A stretch of 58,970 bases of DNA from DYRG01 sp041161065 (GTDB taxonomy: Bacteria > Pseudomonadota > Gammaproteobacteria > Beggiatoales > Beggiatoaceae): contig JBEAVE010000014.1 in NCBI GenBank assembly GCA_041161065.1, positions 1 through 58,970 of the forward strand. Reading direction: 5' to 3'. A program made the translations under genes and the position numbers. This document shows positions 34,435 through 43,077 of this stretch, in pieces (the first letter of the stretch is position 1; each line of letters begins with the position of its first letter). The notes beneath the pieces were generated by a model that was not told the DNA's origin, did no database searches, and saw nothing but the letters and a program-made list of their open reading frames with translations.

Positions 34435-34563
34435 ATGTTAATTGCACTGTTCATGGCGTTTGAAAAATGGCAAACCCTGTTTTCTTTTGTTACCGTAAAA
34501 GAGGAAACGTTGTTATTAGAAAAAAGTATTTCTCATCTCTTAACAACAGGACAAAGAAAATGA
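34435..34563 (+). CDS. Small ORF translationally coupled to TauE operon
   Basis: 42 codons starting at an ATG with a strong ribosome site (GAGGAAG, 7 bases upstream) and ending at a TGA that overlaps the ATG of the next gene as ATGA. The peptide begins MLIALFMAFEKWQTLFSFVT, a hydrophobic or amphipathic helix, then a charged KEETLLLEKS stretch. I recognise no family. Good initiation signals and the overlap suggest that it is a real first cistron or a leader peptide. Confidence 0.6.
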   Translation: MLIALFMAFEKWQTLFSFVTVKEETLLLEKSISHLLTTGQRK

Positions 34564-34790
34564 ATAACAAAATGGTATTGTACACATTCATTTTAGGTGT
34601 GATGAGTGGGAGTTTGTATTTTTTGTTATGGTGGTTAGAAAAACCGATTATGTTTTATAGCAAGCAGGGACAGTGGTATTTTATTATACCGATTGCAATT
34701 GCTTTTGTATTTTCATTGGTACATGGGGCTTTCACGGGTTATTTCTGGGAAGCGTTGGGAATTAAAGCTAAATCGACTAAAGAAAAATAA
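34560..34790 (+). CDS. Small two-helix membrane protein
   Basis: 76 residues from the ATG at 34560, with AGGACAAAG upstream; the longer in-frame extension from 34467 overlaps the small ORF and lacks a ribosome site. Two hydrophobic helices are at about 5-24 (YTFILGVMSGSLYFLLWWL) and 39-62 (WYFIIPIAIAFVFSLVHGAF), ending in a Lys-rich cytoplasmic tail. It is 12 bases upstream of the TauE gene and probably an accessory to that transporter. Family not recognised. Confidence 0.75.
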   Translation: MNNKMVLYTFILGVMSGSLYFLLWWLEKPIMFYSKQGQWYFIIPIAIAFVFSLVHGAFTGYFWEALGIKAKSTKEK

Positions 34791-34802
34791 GGAATATCGA
34801 GT

Positions 34803-35981
34803 ATGTTACAGTCTTCTAATTTTCGAAGAATTTTGTTGTTGTTTGTTATCTTGGGGGCATTTCAATTTGTTTTGTGGACGACGTTTTCACCGATGGTTAA
34901 TGCGGTTGATGTATCTCCACAAACGGCTGTTCAAACAGTGGGTTATCCTGATTTGAATTTGAGCAATGTCATATTTTTATTGTTAGTTGGATTTGTGGGT
35001 GGATTGGTTAGTGGTTTTATTGGATCTGGCGGTGCATTTGTTTTAACGCCAGCAATGATGAGTATGGGTGTACCCGGTATTGTTGCGGTTGCAAGTAACA
35101 TTTGTCACAAGTTTCCCAAAGCCTTAGTGGGTGCAATGAAACGGGCGAAATATGGACAGGTTGATGTGAAACTTGGATTAGTTATGGGAATGTCTGCTGA
35201 AGCGGGAGTTTTGTATGGTGCGCACATTCAAGAAAGCATTAAGAAATCATTAGGAGATAGTGGTTCAAATTTGTATGTTTCGTTGGTATTTGTCGTGGTG
35301 TTAGCAATTGTTGGAATTTATGTATTGCGTGATGCGTGGAAAATGAAACGTTCTGCCGAGCCAGAAAAAGAGGAAGTAACCGCATTAGCCCGTTGGATTC
35401 AATCAATCAATATTCCTTACACGATGGTATATTTTCCAAGTTTGAAAGCGAGGATTTCTGTTTTAGTCACTTTGCCCTTAGGATTTGCGACGGGAATGTT
35501 GGCGGCGACCATTGCGGTGGGTGGATTTATTGGCGTGCCAGCGATGATTTATGTGTTGGGCGCGCCGAGTTTGATGGCTTCCGCGACCGAATTGGTGATT
35601 GCATTTGTGATGGGATTGGGCGGCACGATCAAATACGCATGGAGCGGATTCGTTGATGTCCGTTTAGCGATGATTATTTTGGCGGGCTCGCTGTTTGGAA
35701 TCCAATTGGGCGCAATCGGCACAACTTACGTGAAACCTTACATGGTGAAACTCGTTATGGGCACTATTATGGTTTTAGTTCTATTAAGTCGCGGCTTAAT
35801 GATTCCCATTTATTTAGCGGAATTGAACTATATTTCTCCCATTGAGAAAAACGTTTCAACGTTAGTGAGCAATGTGAGTTTTGTGATGTTGATTGCAGCG
35901 TTATTGGTCGGCGGTGTGATTGTTTTATATGCGTTATGGTCTGGACATCGGGCGCATCATTTGGAACAACAAGGCAAATAA
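34803..35981 (+). CDS. TauE/SafE (TSUP) family sulfite/anion exporter
   Basis: 392 residues with one N-terminal helix, an extracytoplasmic linker (about 30-55), then two repeats of four helices each carrying the TSUP motif: LVGFVGGLVSGFIGSGGAFVLTP (about 60-82) and LPLGFATGMLAATIAVGGFIGVP (about 223-245). TSUP proteins move sulfite, sulfoacetate or similar anions across the inner membrane. The N-terminal extra helix and soluble segment are longer than in minimal family members. In a sulfur oxidiser export of sulfite or a related anion is plausible, but the substrate is inferred. Confidence 0.92.
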   Translation: MLQSSNFRRILLLFVILGAFQFVLWTTFSPMVNAVDVSPQTAVQTVGYPDLNLSNVIFLLLVGFVGGLVSGFIGSGGAFVLTPAMMSMGVPGIVAVASNICHKFPKALVGAMKRAKYGQVDVKLGLVMGMSAEAGVLYGAHIQESIKKSLGDSGSNLYVSLVFVVVLAIVGIYVLRDAWKMKRSAEPEKEEVTALARWIQSINIPYTMVYFPSLKARISVLVTLPLGFATGMLAATIAVGGFIGVPAMIYVLGAPSLMASATELVIAFVMGLGGTIKYAWSGFVDVRLAMIILAGSLFGIQLGAIGTTYVKPYMVKLVMGTIMVLVLLSRGLMIPIYLAELNYISPIEKNVSTLVSNVSFVMLIAALLVGGVIVLYALWSGHRAHHLEQQGK

Positions 35982-36003
35982 TCGCGTCTGCATCAATGAA
36001 AAG

Positions 36004-36036
36004 CCTTTCCTGTGTGATGCGGGAAAGGTTTTTTTT
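36004..36036 (+). terminator. Rho-independent terminator of TauE operon
   Basis: CCTTTCC / GGAAAGG with an 11-base loop followed by eight T residues lies 23 bases past the TauE stop codon. Confidence 0.9.
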
Positions 36037-36072
36037 ATGGCAACGGTCGGCGTTTCGTTCAACCCATTGATT

Positions 36073-36549
36073 TTAGGGAGGCGTGTAACCTTGAACACCG
36101 GTGAGGGTTGCGCCATCGGTTTGCATACCGCCTGTTTTTGCGCCGCGCAGGTTTGCACCCGTGAGATTTGCCCCGCGCAGGTCTGCCCCCGACAGATTTG
36201 CCCCGCGTAAGTTTGCGCCGCGTAAATTCGCACGTTTAAGGTTTGCGCCCGCTAGATTTGCCCCGCGTAAATTCGCGCTCGCCACGATGGCATTCGAGAG
36301 ATTTGCTCGCGATAAGTTTGCGCTACGCAGGTTAATGTTGCCCAATTTTGCGTTTCGGAGGTTTGCGCCATTGAGTTGCGCGCGCGCCAAATTTTCGCCT
36401 TCCAAACCGGCGGACACCAAATCGCAGCGGGCACACTGTTTGTTTTTTTTCAATTTTTCGACATGGCTCGAGTTGGCTGCTTGTGCGCTGTTGTGAAGCG
36501 CGCCGAAAGCCAACATTATCGTAAAGCCAAGATAAAACAGCTTTTTCAC
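36073..36549 (-). CDS. Secreted pentapeptide-repeat protein
   Basis: 158 residues with a signal peptide (about 1-24, ending NSAQA). After a Cys-containing linker (KKNKQCARCDLVSAGL), about 18 tandem A(N/D)LxX units run from about residue 48 to 145 (for example ANLRGANLRGANLSGADLRG), which should form a right-handed quadrilateral beta helix. The end, TGGMQTDGATLTGVQGYTPP, caps it. Exported pentapeptide proteins are of unknown function. The DNA repeats create long false ORFs on the other strand. Confidence 0.9.
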   Translation of the reverse strand: MKKLFYLGFTIMLAFGALHNSAQAANSSHVEKLKKNKQCARCDLVSAGLEGENLARAQLNGANLRNAKLGNINLRSANLSRANLSNAIVASANLRGANLAGANLKRANLRGANLRGANLSGADLRGANLTGANLRGAKTGGMQTDGATLTGVQGYTPP

Positions 36550-36689
36550 CTTGCGTCCGTCGCTTTTGTTAGTCCAATAATTTAGTTGCCCGACCTATCT
36601 CACCTAACATCTTAAAATTAACCGCAAACATTCTGATAAGTGAGATATTTTTGGGTTACGTTGTTGCCCTATCTTACCCTGATTTCAGG

Positions 36690-38855
36690 TTATTTACTAC
36701 CAGCGCGGAGAATAATTGCGCCCAGCGGTGGTAAAGTGAGTTCTAAAGAGCAGGGTTGATTCATCCAAGCGTGGGGTTGGGCGATTAAGCCGCCGCCGTT
36801 TCCCACATTACTTCCGCCATAATACACGGAATCCGAGTTAAATATTTCTTGATAATCGCCCGCCTTGGGCACACCGATTCGGTAATGTTCGCGCACCACC
36901 GGCGTAAAATTCACCACCACGACCACGAAATCATCTACTGATTGGCGTAGAAATGTCAAGATCGATTGTTGCGCGTCGTGGCAATCAATCCAGCTAAATC
37001 CCTGCCATTCAAACTCAAAATGATGCAATGCAGGAAGCTCATGATACAACTTATTTAAATCCTTCACCAATTGTTGCACGCCGCGATGGTAATTATAATC
37101 TAAAACAAACCAATCTAGCTCATTTTGCGCGTCCCATTCGTTTCCTTGCGCGAATTCTGTGCCCATAAAGAGCAACTTTTTGCCAGGGTGGGTAAATAAG
37201 TAGCTGTATAATAAGCGTAAATTGGCGAATTTTTGCCATTCGTCGCCGGGCATTTTGTGAAGCATCGAGCTTTTGCCGTGCACCACTTCGTCGTGAGAAA
37301 ACGGCAGCATAAAATTTTCATTAAACGCATATAGCATACTAAATGTTAGCCAATCATGGTGAAATTGGCGATAAATCGGCTCACAACTGATGTACGACAG
37401 CATATCGTTCATCCAGCCCATATTCCATTTCATGCTGAATCCGAGCCCGCCCAGCCACGTCGGTCGAGTGACTTGGGGCCACGCGGTGGATTCTTCGGCA
37501 ATAATCACTGCCCCCTGAAATTGACCGTGCGCGACGGCGTTTAATTCTCTAAGAAAATCAATCGCTTCTAAATTTTCTCGACCGCCATATTGATTGGGAA
37601 TCCAATCCGTTCTCGAATAATCCAAATACAGCATCGACGCGACCGCATCGACCCGCAAACCGTCTAAATGAAATTCTTCAAGCCAATAAATTGCGCTGGA
37701 AATCAAGAAGGTACGCACTTCATTGCGACCAAAATTGTAAATCAAGGTCGACCAATCTAAATGCTCACCTTTGCGGGGGTCTTCATGTTCGTAAAGTGCC
37801 GTTCCGTCAAATCGCGCCAAACCGTGTGCGTCTTTGGGAAAATGCGCCGGCACCCAATCTAAAATCACACCGATGTCATGTTTGTGACAATAATCCACAA
37901 AGAAACGAAAATCATCAGGCGTTCCAAAACGACTGGTCGGTGCAAAGTAACCCGTTGTTTGATAACCCCAAGAGCCGTCGTAAGGATGTTCGGTAATGGG
38001 TAACAACTCGATATAACTAAAACCCATTTCTTTAACGTATTTAACTAATCGATAAGCTAATTCACGGTAATTTAAAAACTCTCCATTTTCAGCGCGTTGC
38101 CACGATCCTAAATGCACTTCATACACGGACATTGGCGCGTGCAACCAATCGCGCTGACTACGTTTTTCGAGCCATTCTTGATCCGTCCAAGCGTGCTCAG
38201 ATGGCGCAATCGTGATCGATGCGTTGGCGGGGCGCATTTCGAAATGTTGTCCGTAAGGGTCTGATTTTAGAGATAAAAGCCCAGTTTCGCGTTGGCGGAT
38301 TTCAAATTTGTACTCAACTCCCGCGCCCAAATTGGGGATAAATAATTCCCACACGCCATTTGCGTGAACGTGCATGGGGTGACACCGCCCGTCCCATTGA
38401 TTGAAATTTCCGACCACGCTCACCCGCTCGGCGTTCGGCGACCACACCGCAAAGCGCACGCCAGAAATTCCATCAATTTCAATCAGATGCGCGCCCATAA
38501 ATCGATAAGCGTGTCGATGTTTGCCTTCGCTGAACAAATGCAGATCAAAATCGCTTAGTGTTGGAGAAAAGGTATAAGGATCAAAGCGTTGCTGAACATT
38601 TCCTTCGCTATCTGTCCACCGCAATTGATAATGATCGGGGATTTTTTTTGTGCCGCGCCATTCAAAGAAATCGCTGTCGGGCAGGCGTTTGAGGGCGAGA
38701 TTTCCTTCGACAATTTCAACGGCTTGAACATTAGGCAAAAAAGCTCGAACAACGGTTTGTTTGGTGGTTTTTGATTTACCCAATATTTCATACGGATTAT
38801 GGTGTTGCGCGAGCGCAAGTTTTTCTAATTCGGCTTTTAAAGTCATTTTAGGCAT
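36690..38855 (-). CDS. glgB: 1,4-alpha-glucan branching enzyme
   Basis: 721 residues (E. coli 728). It creates alpha-1,6 branches in glycogen. Domains: N-terminal CBM48 region (about 20-100 and 125-210), GH13 barrel with YVELHLGSW-type start (MSVYEVHLGSW), catalytic Asp in GLRVDAVASML, Glu in IIAEESTAWP and Asp in FSHDEVVHGK, then a C-terminal beta domain. GAGAGG lies before the ATG. No other glycogen gene is adjacent in this window. Confidence 0.96.
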   Translation of the reverse strand: MPKMTLKAELEKLALAQHHNPYEILGKSKTTKQTVVRAFLPNVQAVEIVEGNLALKRLPDSDFFEWRGTKKIPDHYQLRWTDSEGNVQQRFDPYTFSPTLSDFDLHLFSEGKHRHAYRFMGAHLIEIDGISGVRFAVWSPNAERVSVVGNFNQWDGRCHPMHVHANGVWELFIPNLGAGVEYKFEIRQRETGLLSLKSDPYGQHFEMRPANASITIAPSEHAWTDQEWLEKRSQRDWLHAPMSVYEVHLGSWQRAENGEFLNYRELAYRLVKYVKEMGFSYIELLPITEHPYDGSWGYQTTGYFAPTSRFGTPDDFRFFVDYCHKHDIGVILDWVPAHFPKDAHGLARFDGTALYEHEDPRKGEHLDWSTLIYNFGRNEVRTFLISSAIYWLEEFHLDGLRVDAVASMLYLDYSRTDWIPNQYGGRENLEAIDFLRELNAVAHGQFQGAVIIAEESTAWPQVTRPTWLGGLGFSMKWNMGWMNDMLSYISCEPIYRQFHHDWLTFSMLYAFNENFMLPFSHDEVVHGKSSMLHKMPGDEWQKFANLRLLYSYLFTHPGKKLLFMGTEFAQGNEWDAQNELDWFVLDYNYHRGVQQLVKDLNKLYHELPALHHFEFEWQGFSWIDCHDAQQSILTFLRQSVDDFVVVVVNFTPVVREHYRIGVPKAGDYQEIFNSDSVYYGGSNVGNGGGLIAQPHAWMNQPCSLELTLPPLGAIILRAGSK

Positions 38856-38900
38856 GGCTATTTTCCTCTCATTATAAAAATAAATATGGGGGTTTCTATG

Positions 38901-38945
38901 AAAAGAACCGAACCTAATTCAAATATAGCAGATTAAGTTCGGTTT
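38901..38945 (-). terminator. Rho-independent terminator of adk
   Basis: On the minus strand a stem of about 14 bp with few mismatches (AACCGAACTTAATC / GAATTAGGTTCGGTT) is followed by CTTTT. It lies about 20 bases after the adk stop codon. Confidence 0.75.
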
Positions 38946-38961
38946 TTGATGATAATTAAGA

Positions 38962-39615
38962 TTAACCTAATGCGGCGAAAATGTGATCGCGAATTTGATC
39001 AACTGTCCCAACGCCTTGAATACGCACATATTTAGGCGCGTTTGCTTCGCCATTTTTTGACCACGCAGAATAATATTCAATCAATGGTTCGGTTTGATCA
39101 TGATAAACGGTCAAACGGTGGCGGACGGTTTCTTCGGCATCGTCGGCGCGCTGGATTAAATCTTCGCCGGTTTCGTCGTCTTTGCCGTCGACTTTGGGCG
39201 GATTGAACATCACATGATAGGTTCTGCCCGACGCAACGTGGACGCGCCGCCCGCTCATGCGTTTGATGATTTCTTCGTCGTCGACCGCGATTTCAACCAC
39301 GCAATCCAATTTCACGCCCGCCGCTTTCATCGCATCGGCTTGCGGAATCGTGCGCGGAAACCCGTCAAACAAAAATCCATTCGCGCAATCAGGTTCGGCG
39401 ATTCGATCTTTGACCAATCCAATGATGATGTCGTCGGAAACCAATCCGCCCGCGTCCATGATTTTTTTGGCTTCCAAACCGAGCGGCGTGCCAGCTTTGA
39501 CGGCGGCGCGCAACATATCGCCCGTTGAAATTTGGGGAATGTTATATTTTTCAGTGATATATTTGGCTTGCGTGCCTTTTCCCGCGCCGGGTCCACCTAA
39601 CAAAATTAAACGCAT
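38962..39615 (-). CDS. adk: Adenylate kinase
   Basis: 217 residues, the long-LID form. It interconverts ATP, AMP and ADP. The P-loop is GGPGAGKGT (about 7-15), the AMP site includes STGDMLR, and FLFDGFPRT and the LID segment GRRVHVASGRTYH are present; the LID has no zinc cysteines, as usual in gammaproteobacteria. AGGAGA precedes the ATG. The gene is noticeably GC-rich compared with both neighbours. Confidence 0.97.
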   Translation of the reverse strand: MRLILLGGPGAGKGTQAKYITEKYNIPQISTGDMLRAAVKAGTPLGLEAKKIMDAGGLVSDDIIIGLVKDRIAEPDCANGFLFDGFPRTIPQADAMKAAGVKLDCVVEIAVDDEEIIKRMSGRRVHVASGRTYHVMFNPPKVDGKDDETGEDLIQRADDAEETVRHRLTVYHDQTEPLIEYYSAWSKNGEANAPKYVRIQGVGTVDQIRDHIFAALG

Positions 39616-39734
39616 ATTGTCTCCTTCGTTTTTCTGTGCGATAAAATTCGCTATTATGCCGTGTTAGCGACCAAATGAGTATGCAATGAAATTTATGGCA
39701 ATCAAAACTAACCTTACAAAACGCGATAATCTTC

Positions 39735-39740
39735 TATAAT
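39735..39740 (+). promoter_or_regulatory. Possible -10 box of sensor kinase gene
   Basis: A perfect TATAAT lies 40 bases before the kinase ATG. The only -35 candidate is the weak CTTACA 16 bases upstream, so the call is tentative. Confidence 0.35.
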
Positions 39741-39779
39741 ATTGCTTTGCAGCATTTCACAAAACTACGGATTATTCCA

Positions 39780-41801
39780 ATGTCTAAATTTTATAATCTA
39801 AGCATTTTCAGCAAGATACTGATCATTATTATTTTTGTGTTATCGGGTTATGCCGTCACACAAAGCATCTTTGTTTATTTTCAAATAAATGAGGAATTTT
39901 TAGTCCAGAAAAATAAAATTATCGATAGCAAAAAAGCCGAAATTACCGAAAAAATGAACATGGTGTACGAATGGGCAAAACAAGTTTATCAAGAAGAAAG
40001 TAAAATCGAAAACATTGAAAAAAACTCGCGCGACAAATTAAAAAGTATTATCGATTTAACCATTAGCGGATTAGAACAACAATACCACAGTTTGAAACAA
40101 GTGGGCATCGATGATCAAACCATTCAAATGCAATTAAAAAATTATTTACGACAAATCCGTTACGACAATGGAACAGGTTATATTTTTACTTATAATTTGA
40201 AAGGAACAATCATTAGTCACGCCGATCCAGAATTAGAAAATAAGTTCTTCTTAAATAAACAAGATGCCGTTGGAAAATATTTCGTTCAGGAATTTATGGA
40301 TATTGGAAAAAGCCCCGAAGCTGAAGGCTTTAGTAATTATTATTGGAATAAACTAGGTTACGATAAACCTCAATTGAAAGTTTCTTATTTGAAAGTCTTT
40401 CAACCTTATCAGTGGTTAATTGGCGCGGGCATTTATGTTGAAGATGATTTGTCCGATTTGAAAATGAAGATTGCAAAACTAATTACTTCTTATTTCTACG
40501 ACATGGGCAAAACAAAAAGAAATTATTTCTTTATTTTAACCGAAGAAGCCGTTGAAGTTTTAAATGGTGGATTTCCAGAACTCAATGGAAAAAGTGTTTG
40601 GAATTTGCAAGATAGAGAAGGGCATTTCTTTGCGCGAGAAATGATTGCAACGGCGCGAGATTCTACCTCACAAAATGGATTTGTCGAATATCTTTGGAAG
40701 CGTCCTCTTTCGCATGAAAAAACCCAAAAATTAACCCGCGTTCAATGGTTTGAACCTTTTAGATGGACAATTGCAACGGGTATTTATTTAGACGATTTAG
40801 GCATTGAAGAAATGCAACAAGAATTGCAACAAAAAACCTATCAAATTATCCAAAAAATTGCTTTATCTGGCAGCATCTTTTTTCTAATCGGAATTTTAAT
40901 GAGCATGAGTTTAGTGAGTATTTTGATTAAACCGCTTATTTTGGCGAAAAATGCCGCTGAAGAAATCGCTAAGGGGAATTTTTCTCAAGAAATTGTTTAT
41001 GATGCAAAAGATGAAATTGGTCAATTGATTTTCACGCTAAATACCATGACTAAACAATTAAAATTATCATTTGATCAACTTAATCAAAAAAATAAAGAAC
41101 TGACTATTTTAAATCAAGATAAAAATGAGATTTTAGGGATTGCTGCGCACGATTTGAAAAATCCTTTGTCGGGGATTTTAGGGCTTTCTGAAGGAATTTT
41201 AGATTCAAATGGAAATATATCAACGGAAGATTTAATGGAATATACTAATATGATTAAAGAAAGTGCGGAAAGAATGTTTCTCATTATTACTAATTTATTA
41301 GATGTTAATGCGTTAGAATCTGGCGCAATTACGGTTCAATTAAAACCCATAGATATGTTAGTCATTTTGAAACGTAGTTTGCACGATTATAAAGAGCGTG
41401 CTAGAAATAAACAACTGACTTTACATTTAATCGCAGATGAACCATTTTATCTAGCGCAAATTGATCAAAACTTAACGCTACAAATTGTAGATAATTTGAT
41501 TTCAAATGCGGTTAAGTATTCGCCGCCGAATAAAAACGTTTATGCGCGGTTAATTCATCGAGAAAAAGTGATTCGTTTTGAAATTCAAGATGAAGGACAA
41601 GGGTTGAGCAAAGTTGATCAACAAAAACTCTTTAGTAAGTTTCAACGGTTGAGCGCGAAACCAACGGGTGGTGAACATTCTACTGGATTGGGTTTGTTTA
41701 TTGTAAAGAAACTGGTTGATGCGCAGGGAGGTACAATTTGGTGTTACAGCGAATTAAACAAAGGCGCAACATTTGTGGTTGAGTTTCCTCTCGCCGTATA
41801 A
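39780..41801 (+). CDS. Cache-domain sensor histidine kinase
   Basis: 673 residues from the ATG at 39780 (a TTG at 39747 is in frame). A membrane helix (about 10-32) is followed by a long extracytoplasmic region with two single-Cache-type units (each ending in a WLIGAGIYVEDDL or WTIATGIYLDDL motif), a second helix (about 355-380), HAMP (about 380-433), a HisKA domain with the phosphorylated His in IAAHDLKNPLSG and an HATPase domain (N box DNLISNAVKYS, G boxes DEGQGLS and STGLGLFIVKKL). No response regulator is adjacent, so its partner is elsewhere. Confidence 0.93.
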   Translation: MSKFYNLSIFSKILIIIIFVLSGYAVTQSIFVYFQINEEFLVQKNKIIDSKKAEITEKMNMVYEWAKQVYQEESKIENIEKNSRDKLKSIIDLTISGLEQQYHSLKQVGIDDQTIQMQLKNYLRQIRYDNGTGYIFTYNLKGTIISHADPELENKFFLNKQDAVGKYFVQEFMDIGKSPEAEGFSNYYWNKLGYDKPQLKVSYLKVFQPYQWLIGAGIYVEDDLSDLKMKIAKLITSYFYDMGKTKRNYFFILTEEAVEVLNGGFPELNGKSVWNLQDREGHFFAREMIATARDSTSQNGFVEYLWKRPLSHEKTQKLTRVQWFEPFRWTIATGIYLDDLGIEEMQQELQQKTYQIIQKIALSGSIFFLIGILMSMSLVSILIKPLILAKNAAEEIAKGNFSQEIVYDAKDEIGQLIFTLNTMTKQLKLSFDQLNQKNKELTILNQDKNEILGIAAHDLKNPLSGILGLSEGILDSNGNISTEDLMEYTNMIKESAERMFLIITNLLDVNALESGAITVQLKPIDMLVILKRSLHDYKERARNKQLTLHLIADEPFYLAQIDQNLTLQIVDNLISNAVKYSPPNKNVYARLIHREKVIRFEIQDEGQGLSKVDQQKLFSKFQRLSAKPTGGEHSTGLGLFIVKKLVDAQGGTIWCYSELNKGATFVVEFPLAV

Positions 41802-41960
41802 TAAGAATTGAAATGTAAGTTTATTTGTAATAAGTATTTCTCGTGAAATGGGAGTGATATAACAAAATCTTTATTGAATTTTATAGTTATAACACTACCC
41901 AAATATTACCAATTATTTTTCAATATTCTGAATTCTTTAAGTTGTTTGAAAAAAAGCGAT

Positions 41961-42485
41961 TTACTTTAAGAATCTCAACATTGAAAAAATGCCAATTGCC
42001 ACTAAACCAACGGTAACAAATAACCATAACCAACTTAAAGAAGAATGAGAGGATTTTTCTTTAATGAGAGGAGAGGAAATTGGGGTTGGAATGGGTATTT
42101 GAGTGGCGTGTTTTCGAAGGGAAGGCGGGTGTTTTTGGGTGCTTTGTCTGAGAATCATTGGCACGTCATTTAAAGAGGATTCTGTTTTAAGTGATTGATC
42201 ATAAAGCACTCTTTTGGTCGGATCGATTAAAGTTTGGCTGGCTTCTTTAATGGCGGCGGATTTGCGTTGAACGGACTCTTTGATTTCAACTAATGACGCG
42301 GCGGGTGAAACTTCTAAAATTGCGTAGTCGTAGGCATCGCCACTTTCGGCGCGACCGGCGCATTGTTGCAGGCGTTCGAAGGCTTCTCTAAACTCATTTA
42401 AGCGGGTTTCTGCCGCCACTCTAATCACTTCGGGTTTGACCGTATCATGCGGAATTCCCAGCAATAAATAGTAATCTTGGTTCAT
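41961..42485 (-). CDS. J-domain-like tail-anchored membrane protein
   Basis: 174 residues from the ATG at 42483-42485, with AAGGA upstream; a longer frame to 42530 lacks this. The start MNQDYYLLLGIPHDTVKPE looks like a J domain, and a second region (YAILEVSPAASLVEIKES then LIDPTKRVLYDQSL) also looks J-like, but neither has the HPD tripeptide needed to stimulate DnaK. A Ser/Pro-rich linker leads to one membrane helix at about 150-170. It may be a DnaJ-derived scaffold. The function is unknown. Confidence 0.7.
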   Translation of the reverse strand: MNQDYYLLLGIPHDTVKPEVIRVAAETRLNEFREAFERLQQCAGRAESGDAYDYAILEVSPAASLVEIKESVQRKSAAIKEASQTLIDPTKRVLYDQSLKTESSLNDVPMILRQSTQKHPPSLRKHATQIPIPTPISSPLIKEKSSHSSLSWLWLFVTVGLVAIGIFSMLRFLK

Positions 42486-42636
42486 TGTCGTTTGTCCTTT
42501 TAGCGATTCATTGACGAATTCTTCACGCAAGTACTATTCCAAAAATCGGCGCGAGAAACCAATAATTCCTCCCATCTATCAAACCACTCATTAAACAGGG
42601 TGGAAAAACAAAAGGGAGGATATTGAGAAATTGTTT

Positions 42637-42960
42637 CTAACCCACCGCTTTCTCAAGCATCGGTTTAAGTTCGCCCTTTTGATAAAGCTCTAATGTAATA
42701 TCGCAACCACCAATCAATTCTCCTTTCACATAAATTTGAGGAAAAGTAGGCCAATTTGCAAAGCGCGGGAGATTTTCAAAGATTTCTTGATCCGCTAATA
42801 CATTGACATAAGCGAAGGGAACACCGCAGGCTTGTAATGCTTGGGCGGCGCGAGATGAGAAACCACATTGCGGCATTTTAGGCGTGCCTTTCATATAAAT
42901 GATAATGGGGTTTGTGGTGACTTGTTCTTTAATGCGTTCTAAGATGTCCATTTCAGTCAT
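42637..42960 (-). CDS. grxD: Monothiol glutaredoxin
   Basis: 107 residues, typical of Grx4. The CGFS active site has its Cys at 32 (KMPQCGFSSRAA), followed by the glutathione-binding WPTFPQIYVKGELIGGCDI. Such proteins carry and transfer [2Fe-2S] clusters, often with BolA. It stands 150 bases from the J-like gene. Confidence 0.96.
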   Translation of the reverse strand: MTEMDILERIKEQVTTNPIIIYMKGTPKMPQCGFSSRAAQALQACGVPFAYVNVLADQEIFENLPRFANWPTFPQIYVKGELIGGCDITLELYQKGELKPMLEKAVG

Positions 42961-43077
42961 TTCCTCTTAATTTAGAAACCATAACAACAGGGTGAACTCC
43001 TCCATATTTCTTTTGCGATTTAATGCGCGACGATGCAAAGCAGAGTAACAATTACTTAAGCATACACCGCACCCAGT

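Noticed and set aside
36101..36496. Plus-strand Arg/Phe/Ala-rich repeat ORF of 131 codons
   Set aside because: It is the exact complement of the pentapeptide-repeat gene, and its repeats are a by-product of that gene's DNA repeats.
42531..42636. Possible terminator after grxD (CCTCCC / GGGAGG)
   Set aside because: The loop is over 30 bases long and there is no T run, so the pairing is not convincing.
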